Source: Melitaea cinxia (lineage: Eukaryota > Arthropoda > Insecta > Lepidoptera > Nymphalidae). Taken from it: a stretch of 64,000 nucleotides of DNA. Position 1 is the first letter of the stretch; each line of letters begins with the position of its first letter. The notes under the pieces are model-generated. The model was not told the origin of the DNA. It searched no databases and saw only the letters and a list, made by a program, of their open reading frames with translations. The stretch lies in contig NC_059401.1 in assembly GCF_905220565.1 (NCBI RefSeq), positions 16,054,766-16,118,765 of the forward strand. Direction: 5' to 3'. Below, piece by piece: positions 55,027 through 64,000 of the stretch. Made by a program: the position numbers and the translations under genes.

Positions 55027-57150
55027 TAGTAAATGAAGACAAATAATTGTGAAGAATTTTTTGATAAACTAATCGCTAATTACTGAATGATCGAAAATGT
55101 GCTTTTGATGCTCTTCAAAGTGATTTGTCCAAAGGCCGATAACCACTTATCATAAAGCGGTAGTATAAAAAAAGGAAAACTCGAGAGTTTATATGTAAGA
55201 ACTTTTATTTTGTTATTACCGGTAACGATTTTATTTTATTTCCATTTTTCTCCATATAATAATAATTCACGTACACACGACACACGACATACATCACGAC
55301 ATACACGTAACTAGCATAATGACTTACATGTAGGATAGTAAACGTTGATTATTTACTAATACCTCTTTCAAGGTTTTGTGTAACAACAATTTTCAATGAA
55401 TATTCTTAATTAATAAAACAGTCTTTAGTCTGAACAGTTATGCGTGCTCATACTTTAAATAAATGTATGCGTCGTCTCGAGAACGTCCTTCGTTTTTTTG
55501 TCACTTAATACTTAATAAAGTAATGATAAAAGTCGTATGAAAAATAAATAAAACAGAAAAGTGATATTAAATCGCTTTGTTAAGTTTTGTTTCATAACAT
55601 ATAAAATATTACGAAAATTCTTCCATATAATATATCCACATTTCAAACAAAATACCGGTAAAGTTTCCGACCGGTACGTAAAAACCAGTCTATTTAACTT
55701 TTCAACGGAAAATCGAATTTTCACGGACAAAATCGCGTTCGTTTATTCGTAAAGAAGTTAGCACGAAACAATGCATTCGTCACGTGGTGTTTTGTTGGGA
55801 TACTATTAAATTAGAGATAGAAGGGAACATTTTGTCTCCACTGTAAACAAACCATTGTTCACAGCGCTTTCATATTGTATGGTCGCATAAAGCATAACTA
55901 AATTTGCTTTTATTTTGAAACATTTGCCGCTAAAGCGTTGGTTTAGTTTTTAAACGGCTTACTTTCATACAATAAATAGAATGCGAAATATTATTTCTAC
56001 ATTATTTGTATTAATATTTATGTATAAATTCATTTTGAAGAGGCTTTAGGTAATTTTTATAAGTAATTATTTTTTTTGAATGTTACTTCAGTTGACCTCT
56101 CACTATTCAAATAATGGATAAACATTATGGGCATAGGATATTACGGGACCTATAGTTATCCAACATACAGAAACAACTAGTAACATATAAATAGTTACTC
56201 TAATTTATATCTATAATAATAATAATAAGATTCACGACCAGGTATCTATTCTACTATGATTTCTACCAGGTAACCGTCTTGAGGAGTATATTATGATCAG
56301 TAAATACAGAAACGCGTAGGTGTATTTATAAGAAATATAAATTTAATTACTATATATTTAATTATTTATATATTATTTATGTGTATATTTTACTTATAAT
56401 ACATATGAATGACTAACAAATATCTATATTGACTACTATAAAGTAAACTAAACTGTGTTAGAGATAAAGAAAGTGTTTGCGAATTAATTTTAAGATTATT
56501 CACATAATCAACAACGGAATTTTCATAAAATCGGTACCGAATTAGTTCGATTTTTCTGGTGTAAGTAAACCTTTTCCAGTCTTGTTAAAATTGTCAACCA
56601 TATGTTTTTTTTTGGACCCCAAAGTGCAAACTTAAATAATTCGTAACAAAGGATACTATTTCTTAACAACGTAAAATTAATGTTAATATTATAATATAAA
56701 AGTTAAAAGAACTTTGCACAATCATATAAATGGATTAAACTACTATTAAAAGTTGGATAATGAAATTAAAACTGTAGCATAACCACACTCGGCTACGAGT
56801 TAGTTCTGTAGCACTTGTAGCAGCGAGCTACGAGTGCTACGGACTAGCTCCCTTGAGGATGAGTTGCGCGGGTACTTTTTTTTTACTTATAAGTCAATTA
56901 TCAAACAAAAGATATTCTTAATAGACTTAATTGTTTAACGGGCTATAAATTAAGGTCGATGTTATGTTTTCGAGTACAGTGTATTAGAATAGTTAATATT
57001 ATTACATTCACTAGAATCGTTTTAATGATTTCAATAAACAAAAAATTTAATAGTCATATATTTATGTTTGTAGGGTTAATACATGGGAGTATTTAATAAA
57101 TAAACTGTTCATCAATAAATAATTTCTATTTTCAATTGACATGTTGAGTA
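55027..57150. other. AT-rich unique DNA, no gene seen
   Basis: GC-richer words around 55740-55960 and 56785-56875 (GCTACGAGTGCTACGG repeats) carry no frame of note. (AAT)n near 56210-56228. Confidence 0.4.
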
Positions 57151-57480
57151 TATTTGATCGCTTCAGCCTGTAATATCCCACTACTGAGCATAGGCCTCTT
57201 TCCCCATGTAGGAATCCCCATCAGAGCTAAATCCATATTCCCTACTATGAGTAACGATCGCTATCAGGTGTACATGATAACAACCGGGAGCGACGGCTTA
57301 ACGTGCTCTCCGAGGCACGGTGGGGAGACCCACAAGGACTGCACAAACTCCCAGACCACGGCAAACATCTGTATGGCCGATACAAATATTTGTCATGTGC
57401 GGGGATCGAACCCGCAACCGCAAGCGCAACAGGTACAATCCATGACTGTGACCGTTACGCCAACGCGGCGTATTTGATCG
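57151..57480 (-). repeat. full-length B/E SINE with 10-bp TSD
   Basis: TATTTGATCG at 57151-57160 and 57471-57480 bounds a 310 bp element. Minus-strand order: head with A box TTGGCGTAACGGTCACAG and B box GGTTCGATCCC; block TTTGTATCGGCCATACAGAT and GCCGTGGTCTGGG; body CTCCCCACCGTGCCTCGGAG and CACCTGATAGCGATCGTTAC; tail GGGATATTACAGGCTGAAG. It is transcribed by pol III in principle and relies on a LINE for copying. It defines the orientation of all B fragments in the window. Confidence 0.92.
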
Positions 57481-58094
57481 AGTAATTTATAGGTTATGAT
57501 TTACTGTTTAACAATAATAATAGCTAATAATTCCAAAGTAATAATAGTAGACCGCGATTTGTCTTATAATGTGGTTTACATAATAGCGATACCGTTTAAA
57601 TCCCCAGTCAAAAATAATCCATAAACTACATCAGCCATCTTTACAACGAATGTAAGAAAAAACAAAAAACTAAAAATAGCGATCAGTTTACCAATACGAT
57701 AGAAACGTATTTTTATTTGAACAGCGAATATTATTTGAACATATAATTGTACATTCAAACGGTTTCCCATTAGATTGGTATACACAGGCATTAGGCAGAA
57801 GCCGTGATGGAGGCCGTAATCCGCACACACTGGCCACAGGCACGTAGGAGCGGATTCTTCGATTCGTTTCCTAATGTCATTTAAGCAAATGTAGGCCTAA
57901 GTGCTGAGTTCATTAGTGTTAAACTTCTTTAAACGTAGAAAATTATTTTAAAGAATAAAGCCTGATTTTCTAGTGAATTTAATGTAGAATTATTGTCGAT
58001 TTTATTTTTGAAACGAGTCATTTTCATAAATAGCTTTACGTAAATGTTATTGAAGAAAACTAAATATAATTACATTAAGACTCGTTTAGACCGA
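57481..58094. other. unique DNA; GC-richer patch 57770-57880
   Basis: An 84-codon minus frame (57576-57830) has one hydrophobic stretch (LIAIFSFLFFLTFVV) but no family I recognise. Confidence 0.3.
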
Positions 58095-58222
58095 ATATAA
58101 AATCATCATATCAAAAATTTTGATCTAGCAGGTACATCGTCCCATAGATTAATTGGCTAGAGCACCCTCAGGATCAATCGGAGATGCAGGTTCGATTTTT
58201 GATATGATATTAAAAAATGTTA
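58095..58222 (+). mobile_element. T element with deleted T-arm
   Basis: Inner inverted repeats CATCATATCAAAAATTTT and TTTTTGATATGATATT are kept. The tRNA-like part ends abruptly after GGTTCGA, losing the 3' half of the T-arm and the acceptor strand. Confidence 0.8.
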
Positions 58223-59167
58223 AGACTTGTATTTGTATTTAAATGTCGTCCTAATGCTCATCATATCTTTTGCTTGTGAGTGTGAATTCAAAAATTTACT
58301 TTAGAATTGTTGTTAAGTTTATCAATTTAATAATTTTTTAATTTTTTAACTTATTTCAATTATAACTACTCACTATTACGTCAAGCGCTAAGTTATTGTG
58401 TCAATTTCGTTAATATATTTTTGATATGGCATATCTATTCTATCAGTGAAAATACAAATAAGTTCACCTTTTTGCATTAATTTGATAAAACACAATTTTT
58501 ACTTGCTTATAAATATAATTATAAAAAATAGGCGAAACAAAAAAAAAAAAGGTTTTCTGCATACAAATATATATAAAAAAAGTTGAATACCAACATACGC
58601 ATCATACAATTCTGATACAAAACACACACGTCTTATAGTATTTGACAGTGTTTTTTTTTTTATAATTTCTACAAATTTACTACCTACATATTATTTCTTA
58701 CTCGTAAAAAAAATAAGCGAAACAAAAAAGCGGTTGTATAACAACATTAAAAGAACACAAGTCTGGCACAAAACACACACGTAAGTCATATTTAAGATGA
58801 CAATAGTTCTGTAATAATTTTCCACCGTGTCAATACAACGAAGGTAAAGCCGGGCATGGTCAGTGAGTAATGAGGAGGCAAACATATAGTGTGACGAGGG
58901 CGCGGCTAATTGATTACAACCACGCCTTAGCGATAAACTCTACCGACTTTTTATAAGAGATATGTGGGTATCGTATTTATTGTTGATAAGTTTTGTACAA
59001 ACATTGTGTAAGTATATACGCTTTAAAAAAATAACCGACGTTAATATAAGATATGTATTTTTTTGATCTTATAACATTCCTATTATTGTTGTTATAGCTA
59101 AATATTTTTTGTTGATAAATATATAAATTAATAAGACATATATAGATATATAAACACTAATATTACA
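58223..59167. other. AT-rich unique DNA, no gene seen
   Basis: AAATAAGCGAAACAAAAAA-like words recur near 58530 and 58712, with CAAAACACACACGT near 58618 and 58768, hinting at an old local duplication (~150-180 bp apart). Confidence 0.4.
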
Positions 59168-59241
59168 GATTCAGGCGAGAACCGAATCTGCAACTGACGG
59201 AGCAGAAAGCAGAGTCACCACAAACTGCGCCAACGGGCTGT
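59168..59241 (-). repeat. D-family SINE head
   Basis: In reverse complement AGCCCGTTGGCGCAGTTTGT and the spacer CTGCTTTCTGCTCCG are intact. The B box is slightly mutated and the body is absent. Confidence 0.75.
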
Positions 59242-60544
59242 AAGATATATATCAGTAAATTAGTAATAAATTTTAATTAAACTTAGAATAGCTATTCCCC
59301 CCTATGTTCATATAATACAGATAACAATATACTCGTAATTAGCGCTTCAACTATTAACTATTTTCGAATAGGACATTTAAGAATAAAGTGATTTGATTAC
59401 AATGTATCCTATTAGCCTAATCTCTTTTTAATAAATTAATACTACGACAAGGTCTCAAGTAATTTAAAATCTGCTCGAAAGTGCAAGCCTTTTATCTTCA
59501 ATTGTCAACTTTAATTTTATCTATTTTTATAGTTTAATTATCTCTGTGTGATTGTATTAAAAATTAACGCTAAAATTATTTCTAGAAATGAATCATATAT
59601 AGTGGTTTTATCTACGATACACTCCCGTCTGCGGCTTGCAATGAATAAATTTACCTGATTAAGACATTAATTTCATTACTTCGCACAAACTCCTCCGTGT
59701 AAGATTGTTTGCAAGGGCAAAACAATTTTTCATTTATTTAATCAATACAACCTTCTCGAACCTTTCTAAATAATTTTTATATATTTTTTTTAATTCAATA
59801 AGTGTTATAGTTTATATGAGATTTTTAAAGCAAAGGTCTTTTAAATTGACATATTTTTTACAAGAACTTAACGTAATAAGATGTAATGTTTTCATTTTTA
59901 CATCATCTGTAGGCCTACATAACCTTTTTTTACAACGAAAGCTCGTCTTTAAGTTTAAAAAAAAAATATGCAAATGAAATTTTATCAGAAGAAAATGACG
60001 TACAAAGTTTAGTTCACCTTTAGCGAACCCCTTCGTAATTACTGACTTAAATGCAAATCAGTGAGAAAAAAAAACCAAAAAAAAATTTTTCCCCGCGAAT
60101 TCCTAAATACACACAATTTGTTACCTTTCATCAAAGAAAGAACAAAAAGAGATACGGAAAAGTTCGGAGGCGAGGTTTTTTTTTTCGTCCAAGTTGAATG
60201 ATTAAGAATTTTTACGACCGTGTTCAAAGAATCGCTCTGAAACTAACTTGGGCCTTTCTAATTGCAGGAAAATTAGTAACTCACTTGAACAATTAAGGTT
60301 CACATCCAGTCTTAATTTTTTCATATTTTTTTAACATAATAAAAATATTCGTTTTGAATGAACTTTCAAAAGGTTTTTAGTTTAAGATTTAGAATAATTA
60401 ATTATTGCTTGCAACTTGTCACTTAATTTGTTAATAAACATTAATAAATGATAGATTTTTTAAATGTATTTTTAATTCGAAATACTTTAAACCTAGTAAA
60501 TAATTAATCAATTATATTTTCATTGTATCAGTATTATATAAAGT
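59242..60544. other. AT-rich unique DNA, no gene seen
   Basis: A T/C-rich tract with TTCTAATTGCAG near 60257-60268 looks like a splice acceptor, but the frame after it closes within a few codons. Confidence 0.4.
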
Positions 60545-60880
60545 ACTAGCTGTGTCCGCGGCTTCGTCCGTGTGGAATGTAACAAAAAAGTTATTATTCA
60601 GTTCGCAAAGTTATAAAATAAATATATTTTTAAAATCAAAATAGCCTAAGTTACTCCTTGTTACATCAACTATCTGCCAGTGTAAATCCCGTCAAAATCG
60701 GTCCGACTGTTTCAGAGTTTAACCGGAACAAACAGACAGACAGACAGACAGATAAAAGTTGTAAATAATGTTATTTTGGTATATGTACCGTGTGCATGGT
60801 GTATGTCCATATGCATTTAGTAAAAAGCGGTTATTTTAATATTACGAACAGACACTTCAATTTTATTTATTTGTATAGAT
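60545..60880 (+). repeat. R tail (ACTAGCTG family), full
   Basis: ACTAGCTGTGTCCGCGGCTT, then TAGCCTAAGTTACTCCTTGT, AAAATCGGTCCGACTGTTTC, an ACAG microsatellite (60729-60752) and TAAAAAGCGGTTATTTTAAT, ending TTTGTATAGAT. It aligns with 61626-61956 throughout. It is probably the 3' end of an RTE-like or related LINE, or a SINE that uses it; no coding part is present. Confidence 0.75.
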
Positions 60881-60957
60881 ATTTCGTTTACATGACGTTG
60901 AGAAATACAAGTCAAGTACGGCTAAATATTAATTACGTACTTTTTTATACTCATAGA

Positions 60958-61134
60958 TCAAATGTTTCATCATCATTATCATTTCAGTCTATTGCAGTCC
61001 ACTGCTGGATGTAGGCTTCCACAAATTCGCGCCAAAAATGGCGTTTTGTGTGTTACCCATAGTTGGCCTTGTCGCACTGAAGACGCTACTGCCCGTCTTC
61101 GGCCTGTGTATTATCAATGTTAGGTCAAATGTTT
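60958..61134 (-). repeat. A-family copy, 5'-truncated, with 10-bp TSD
   Basis: TCAAATGTTT at 60958-60967 and 61125-61134 flanks the element. It keeps the ATC/ATG tail and the tail-proximal body with an internal deletion around the GTGACTATGGGC/ACCAACCCGC region, and ends at the CGGCCTGTGTAT block. Confidence 0.85.
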
Positions 61135-61625
61135 AGACATTGACAAAAATTTCAAATACGATATTTTAATGTACTATCAAAAAACACCTATAATCAATAT
61201 TCAATAACTCGAATAAATCTTTTTCTAATTTATATTTAACGATACTCGTATTAATAAAATACCCCATTGCACTAAAAATAAACCATTGTAATAAAATGAA
61301 AATTTATTAAAACCTCGCATAATACCTTCCATTGCTTTTAAGCTATTGTAATTGAGGTATAAAGCTAGCATCCATTCAGTAAGAAGATTTACGTAGAACA
61401 GACAAGAGCGTGGAATATAGTCAGCGTAGTGCTGTATAACCATAGCCTTTTAATATCAAGAATTATTCGAGAATAATGAGTATTGGTAAATTAATATATA
61501 TCTACCTATTTTACGGACGTTTTATGATATGGTTTGATCAAACAGCGTTTCTGTTTAAAAAATGATCACGATTTAATAAAATGTAATTAATCAAAGATAA
61601 TGCTGGCTTTAAAAATTTAGTAAGT
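61135..61625. other. AT-rich unique DNA, no gene seen
   Basis: A 72-codon minus frame at 61225-61443 shows no recognisable feature. Confidence 0.4.
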
Positions 61626-61956
61626 CACTAGCTGTTCCCGCGACTTTGTCCGCGTGGAATTTAACAAAAAAAAGTGTTTGGTCAGTTCGCAGAGTTATAA
61701 AATAAATAATTTTTTTTAAAAAGTAGCTTAAGTTACTCCTTACTACATCAGTTATCTGTCAGTGAAAGTTCCGTCAAAATCGGCCTAGCCGTTTCAGAGA
61801 TTAACCGGAACAAACAGACAGACAGACAGACAGACAAAAATTGTAAAAAAACGTTATTTTGGTATAAGTATTGTGTCTAGATCCATATTGCATATAGTAA
61901 AAAGCGGTTATTATAATATTACAAACAGACACGCCAATTTGTTTATTTGTATAGAT
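61626..61956 (+). repeat. R tail (ACTAGCTG family), second copy
   Basis: It has the same block order as 60545-60880, with the ACAG run at 61812-61835 and the end TTTGTATAGATA. The two lie in tandem orientation 1.08 kb apart with unrelated DNA between them. Confidence 0.75.
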
Positions 61957-62644
61957 AAAATTTGATTTAAAATACCATTTTCATAATTTTTATTTCAGAT
62001 GGAACTTATAGCAGTTTTTATGTAGACTTGTTATATTACTAGTAAATCTTTGCTGTATCTTCTATTAAAATGTCTTAACTAATTAATTTCAGAACAATCA
62101 AGACGGTAAAAAACTTGTCTTAAATTAAATCATTCATATCGTAGAGGTAATAATAACAATCAATCTGTGGCTACTTAAACTTCAAATATTCCAACAAACG
62201 TTGCCAAGAAAACGAAGTGTGAAATACAACACTCAGTTTAAATTCGTTTAATCCAGCCAGCAGTTGTTCCCTTATCCTTAGCGTTGGCAACGGCGCATAT
62301 GCCTCGTTCAGATGTTCCCGATTTTTATTTCAGTTTGAGAAGCATTGTCAGCTCGTTTGTTATACTAAAGAAAAATTCTCTCTGTTTGATATATTTTGAT
62401 GATACTCGCAACTTGATACTTTATAGTTCATTATGAATAAAATTGTACCAAAATAGTTAATTTTAGAATAAAATCAATACACTAATAGCGAAGTCGTTTT
62501 AATTATACCTCGATTGCTTGCCCCAAAACTTAATTTATTTCGCAAAACAAGAAACCGATTTCACAATTTACGGGAGGTATCCTAATTGAAAAATCTAAAT
62601 TCTTCGTTAATTTCGTTTAAGTCAATTTATCTTATTTAATCAAG
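61957..62644. other. AT-rich flank of the possible exon
   Basis: No gene is seen; 62270-62330 is GC-richer (AGCGTTGGCAACGGCGCATA). Confidence 0.4.
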
Positions 62645-62788
62645 CGCGAACACTCGAAGGAAAATAGGCGAAAATTTTGCAAGTATCTCAATAAAACTTG
62701 CACGGGAGTTGAAGAGCCGAAGTTGGCCGAAATATTCAACGAATTCGATACCTACGCACACAAAGCCAGTGAGAGCCTCTTGAACTAA
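62645..62788 (+). CDS. possible terminal coding exon, unidentified
   Basis: After the acceptor-like TTATTTAATCAAG a frame of 47 codons reads REHSKENRRKFCKYLNK, then TGVEEPKLAEIFNEF and YAHKASESLLN before TAA. Third codon positions are G or C in about 27 of 47 codons against a strongly AT-rich background, while second positions are G/C in about 16; that contrast is typical of real coding DNA. The frame stays open only 8 codons further upstream and has no ATG, so if real it is a last exon whose partners lie to the left or outside the window. No family is recognised. The opposite strand is also open (63 codons), which weakens the case. Confidence 0.25.
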   Translation, partial: REHSKENRRKFCKYLNKTCTGVEEPKLAEIFNEFDTYAHKASESLLN

Positions 62789-62887
62789 ATTTAAGCTGAG
62801 GAATATTGTTGCCGTTAAACTAATCAACGGGTAAAAGCTGAAATCAAATATAAAATATTCTCCTTAAAGCATACATCCCTTATATAT

Positions 62888-63070
62888 TACTAGCTGTACC
62901 GTGTGCGCGTTGCTGCGCTTTTTTTATTTTTTTTTGCTCGTACCAACTCAGAAACTTTTGTGGGCTCAAGCACTAAACTTTGCTAGAGATCATGACATGA
63001 TCATATGCATAGTTTACGATACTATAAAGGACATACAGACAAATATTCATTATATATAGAAGATATAGAT
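62888..63070 (+). repeat. R tail, diverged
   Basis: ACTAGCTGTACCGTGTGCGC begins it, and it ends ATATAGAAGATATAGAT. The interior differs from the 60545 copies, so it is a separate subfamily. Confidence 0.5.
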
Positions 63071-63260
63071 ATTAAACAAATATAAACAATAATATTTTTT
63101 ATCAGCTTTATTTTATTAGTGATCGGTTCCTTAACGTTATGAAATATTTTTTTTTAGCAGCCTATTTAACTGGTTCCTTGATATCTGAATCCTAAGTTTT
63201 TTTTTTATTTTTATAAATGGTGTATTATATACATTTTTGAATATCATATCAAAAATTGAC

Positions 63261-63332
63261 CGCTCCAGCGGGATTCGAACCCGCGTCTCCGACTGACCGT
63301 GTCGGCGCTCTAGCCAATTAAGCTATGGAACG
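63261..63332 (-). other. tRNA-like pol III gene, unit 1
   Basis: A fully paired cloverleaf: acceptor CGTTCCA/TGGAGCG (one T-G wobble), D stem GCTT/GAGC, anticodon stem CCGAC/GTCGG with loop ACGGTCA, T stem GCGGG/CCCGC with loop TTCGAAT; 72 nt in all. The A box TAGCTTAATTGG is 11 of 12 to consensus, the B box GGTTCGAATCC is perfect, and a TTTTT terminator follows 5 nt after the acceptor. The nominal anticodon is GGT (Thr, not a usual eukaryotic anticodon) and position 33 is C, so decoding activity is doubtful. It is probably a pol III transcript serving the mobile element. Confidence 0.75.
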
Positions 63333-63571
63333 ATGTACCCGCTAGAGCGAAATTTTTGATATGATGATTTTTATTTTCGGTTTAAGCGAACCGTGGCGCC
63401 GTCTATAGTGAGTTCTTTACAGAGACCCGTAACTATTCAAAGTTTCATATTACAATGAAAATCTTTGACAGGAGACGACACCATGCTATTTTTAATATGT
63501 ACGATTTTATTTTTGTGTTACCCTCACATTAGGAATTCTAAACATTTTTGAATATCATATCAAAAATTGAC

Positions 63572-63643
63572 CGCTCCAGCGGGATTCGAACCCACGTCTC
63601 CGACTGACCGTGTCGGCGCTCTAGCCAATTAAGCTATGGAACG
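63572..63643 (-). other. tRNA-like pol III gene, unit 2
   Basis: Identical to unit 1 except one T-stem base, which turns a C-G pair into a T-G wobble. A box, B box and T5 terminator are intact. Confidence 0.75.
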
Positions 63644-63957
63644 ATGTACCCGCTAGAGCGAAATTTTTGATATGATGATTTTTATTTTCGGTTTAAGCGA
63701 ACCGTGGCGCCGTCTATAGTGAGTTCTTTACAGAGACCCGTAACTATTCAAAGTTTCATATTACAATGAAAATCTTTGACAGGAGACGACACCATGCTAT
63801 TTTTAATATGTACGATTTTATTTTTGTGTTACCCTCACATTAGGAATTCTAAACATTTTTGAATATCATATCAAAAATTGATTGATCTTATTTTCCTTAC
63901 CAAAAGCTTGAATACGAATTTTTAGGAAAATTATCTATCATATCAGAATTGATAAGC

Positions 63958-64000
63958 GCTTCACATTCAATGGATCCCCCAGTAGGATTTTCTCCTGTGT
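63958..64000 (-). repeat. E-family SINE tail, cut by window end
   Basis: TCCCCCAGTAGGATTTTCTC and CTGTGT are the reverse complement of the E tail at 24660-24690. The tRNA head, if present, lies beyond the window. Confidence 0.75.

Larger units (their letters stand above)
63231..63880 (-). mobile_element. T element tandem array, exact 311-bp period
   Basis: Units 63231-63541 and 63542-63852 are followed by 28 bp of a third. By eye the two units differ at one base (G at 63283, A at 63594). Each holds inner inverted repeats (ATATCATATCAAAAATT / AATTTTTGATATGATGAT) around a 72-nt tRNA-like gene, plus ~200 bp of spacer with TTCTAAACATTTTTG at each junction. The near-identity means either a very recent duplication or an assembly artefact. 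Confidence 0.9.

Noticed and set aside
54781..55029. Frames of 82, 78 and 69 codons on both strands
   Set aside because: They are all within one A-family retroposon; only the shared minus-strand segment is worth testing.
57154..57485. Plus-strand frames of 107 and 60 codons
   Set aside because: They are the antisense of a full-length tRNA-headed SINE bounded by target duplications.
60200..60310. Exon after the acceptor-like TTCTAATTGCAG
   Set aside because: The frames after the AG close within a few codons or lack coding bias.
63261..63332. Calling the T cloverleaf a functional tRNA-Thr gene
   Set aside because: All stems pair, but C33, anticodon GGT and embedding in a repeated mobile unit argue against decoding; kept as a tRNA-like pol III unit.

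Overview
The window is AT-rich eukaryotic nuclear DNA from a moth or butterfly. A nymphalid-type butterfly is my best guess, because several of the short repeats match families I remember from butterfly genomes; that is recognition from memory, not a search. There is no operon structure, rRNA, CRISPR array or plasmid/phage gene. No intact multi-exon gene is visible. Most of the open reading frames of 60-120 codons are chance products of AT-rich or repeat DNA.

Only a few places look genic. At 34823-35140 (minus strand) a CpG-rich island stands out from its surroundings. It holds a TCAGTC initiator with a DPE-like site, about 126 nt of leader without an upstream ATG, a 20-codon reading frame and a GTAAGT splice donor. 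I read it as promoter plus first coding exon of an unidentified gene whose first intron runs toward the left end of the window. At 62645-62788 (plus) a 47-codon stretch with GC-rich third positions behind an AG could be a terminal exon. Weaker gene-like spots lie at 7596-8007, 27151-27383, 30370-30477 and 52226-52294.

The rest is a dense deposit of mobile elements, described by lettered families. (A) Retroposons with an ATGATG tail, at least nine copies, several with 9-10 bp target-site duplications and 5' truncation. (B/E) tRNA-headed SINEs sharing one head but two different tails; one full-length copy at 57161-57470 has a perfect 10 bp duplication. (C) A roughly 280 bp retroposon ending in an A-run, nine copies. 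(D) A second tRNA-headed SINE. (T) An element with nested inverted repeats that encloses a complete 72-nt tRNA cloverleaf with pol III A box, B box and T5 terminator; it is tandemly duplicated with an exact 311 bp period at the right end and has collapsed into a 48 bp hairpin at 22.5 kb. (P), (Q), (G), (H), (W) are smaller dispersed elements, some with inverted ends. (R) are non-LTR-like tails beginning ACTAGCTG. Coding remains are a 5'-truncated RTE-type reverse transcriptase (53276-53862, 13 bp duplication), a 160 bp LINE scrap (50335-50494, 17 bp duplication) and a multiply broken DDE transposase with a C-terminal Cys/His motif (48326-49450).

Region by region: 1-9 kb, A/B/C/D repeats in unique AT-rich DNA; 9-21 kb, C/D/P repeats, a long TG microsatellite and two small tandem arrays; 21-29 kb, W/T/E repeats and a 188 bp x 3 array; 29-34 kb, A copies and a Q element; 34.8-35.1 kb, promoter and exon; 35-43 kb, nested C-in-P insertion and a 277-282 bp tandem array; 43-56 kb, C copies, transposase pseudogene and two dated LINE insertions; 56-64 kb, full-length SINE, R tails, possible exon and the T tandem array.
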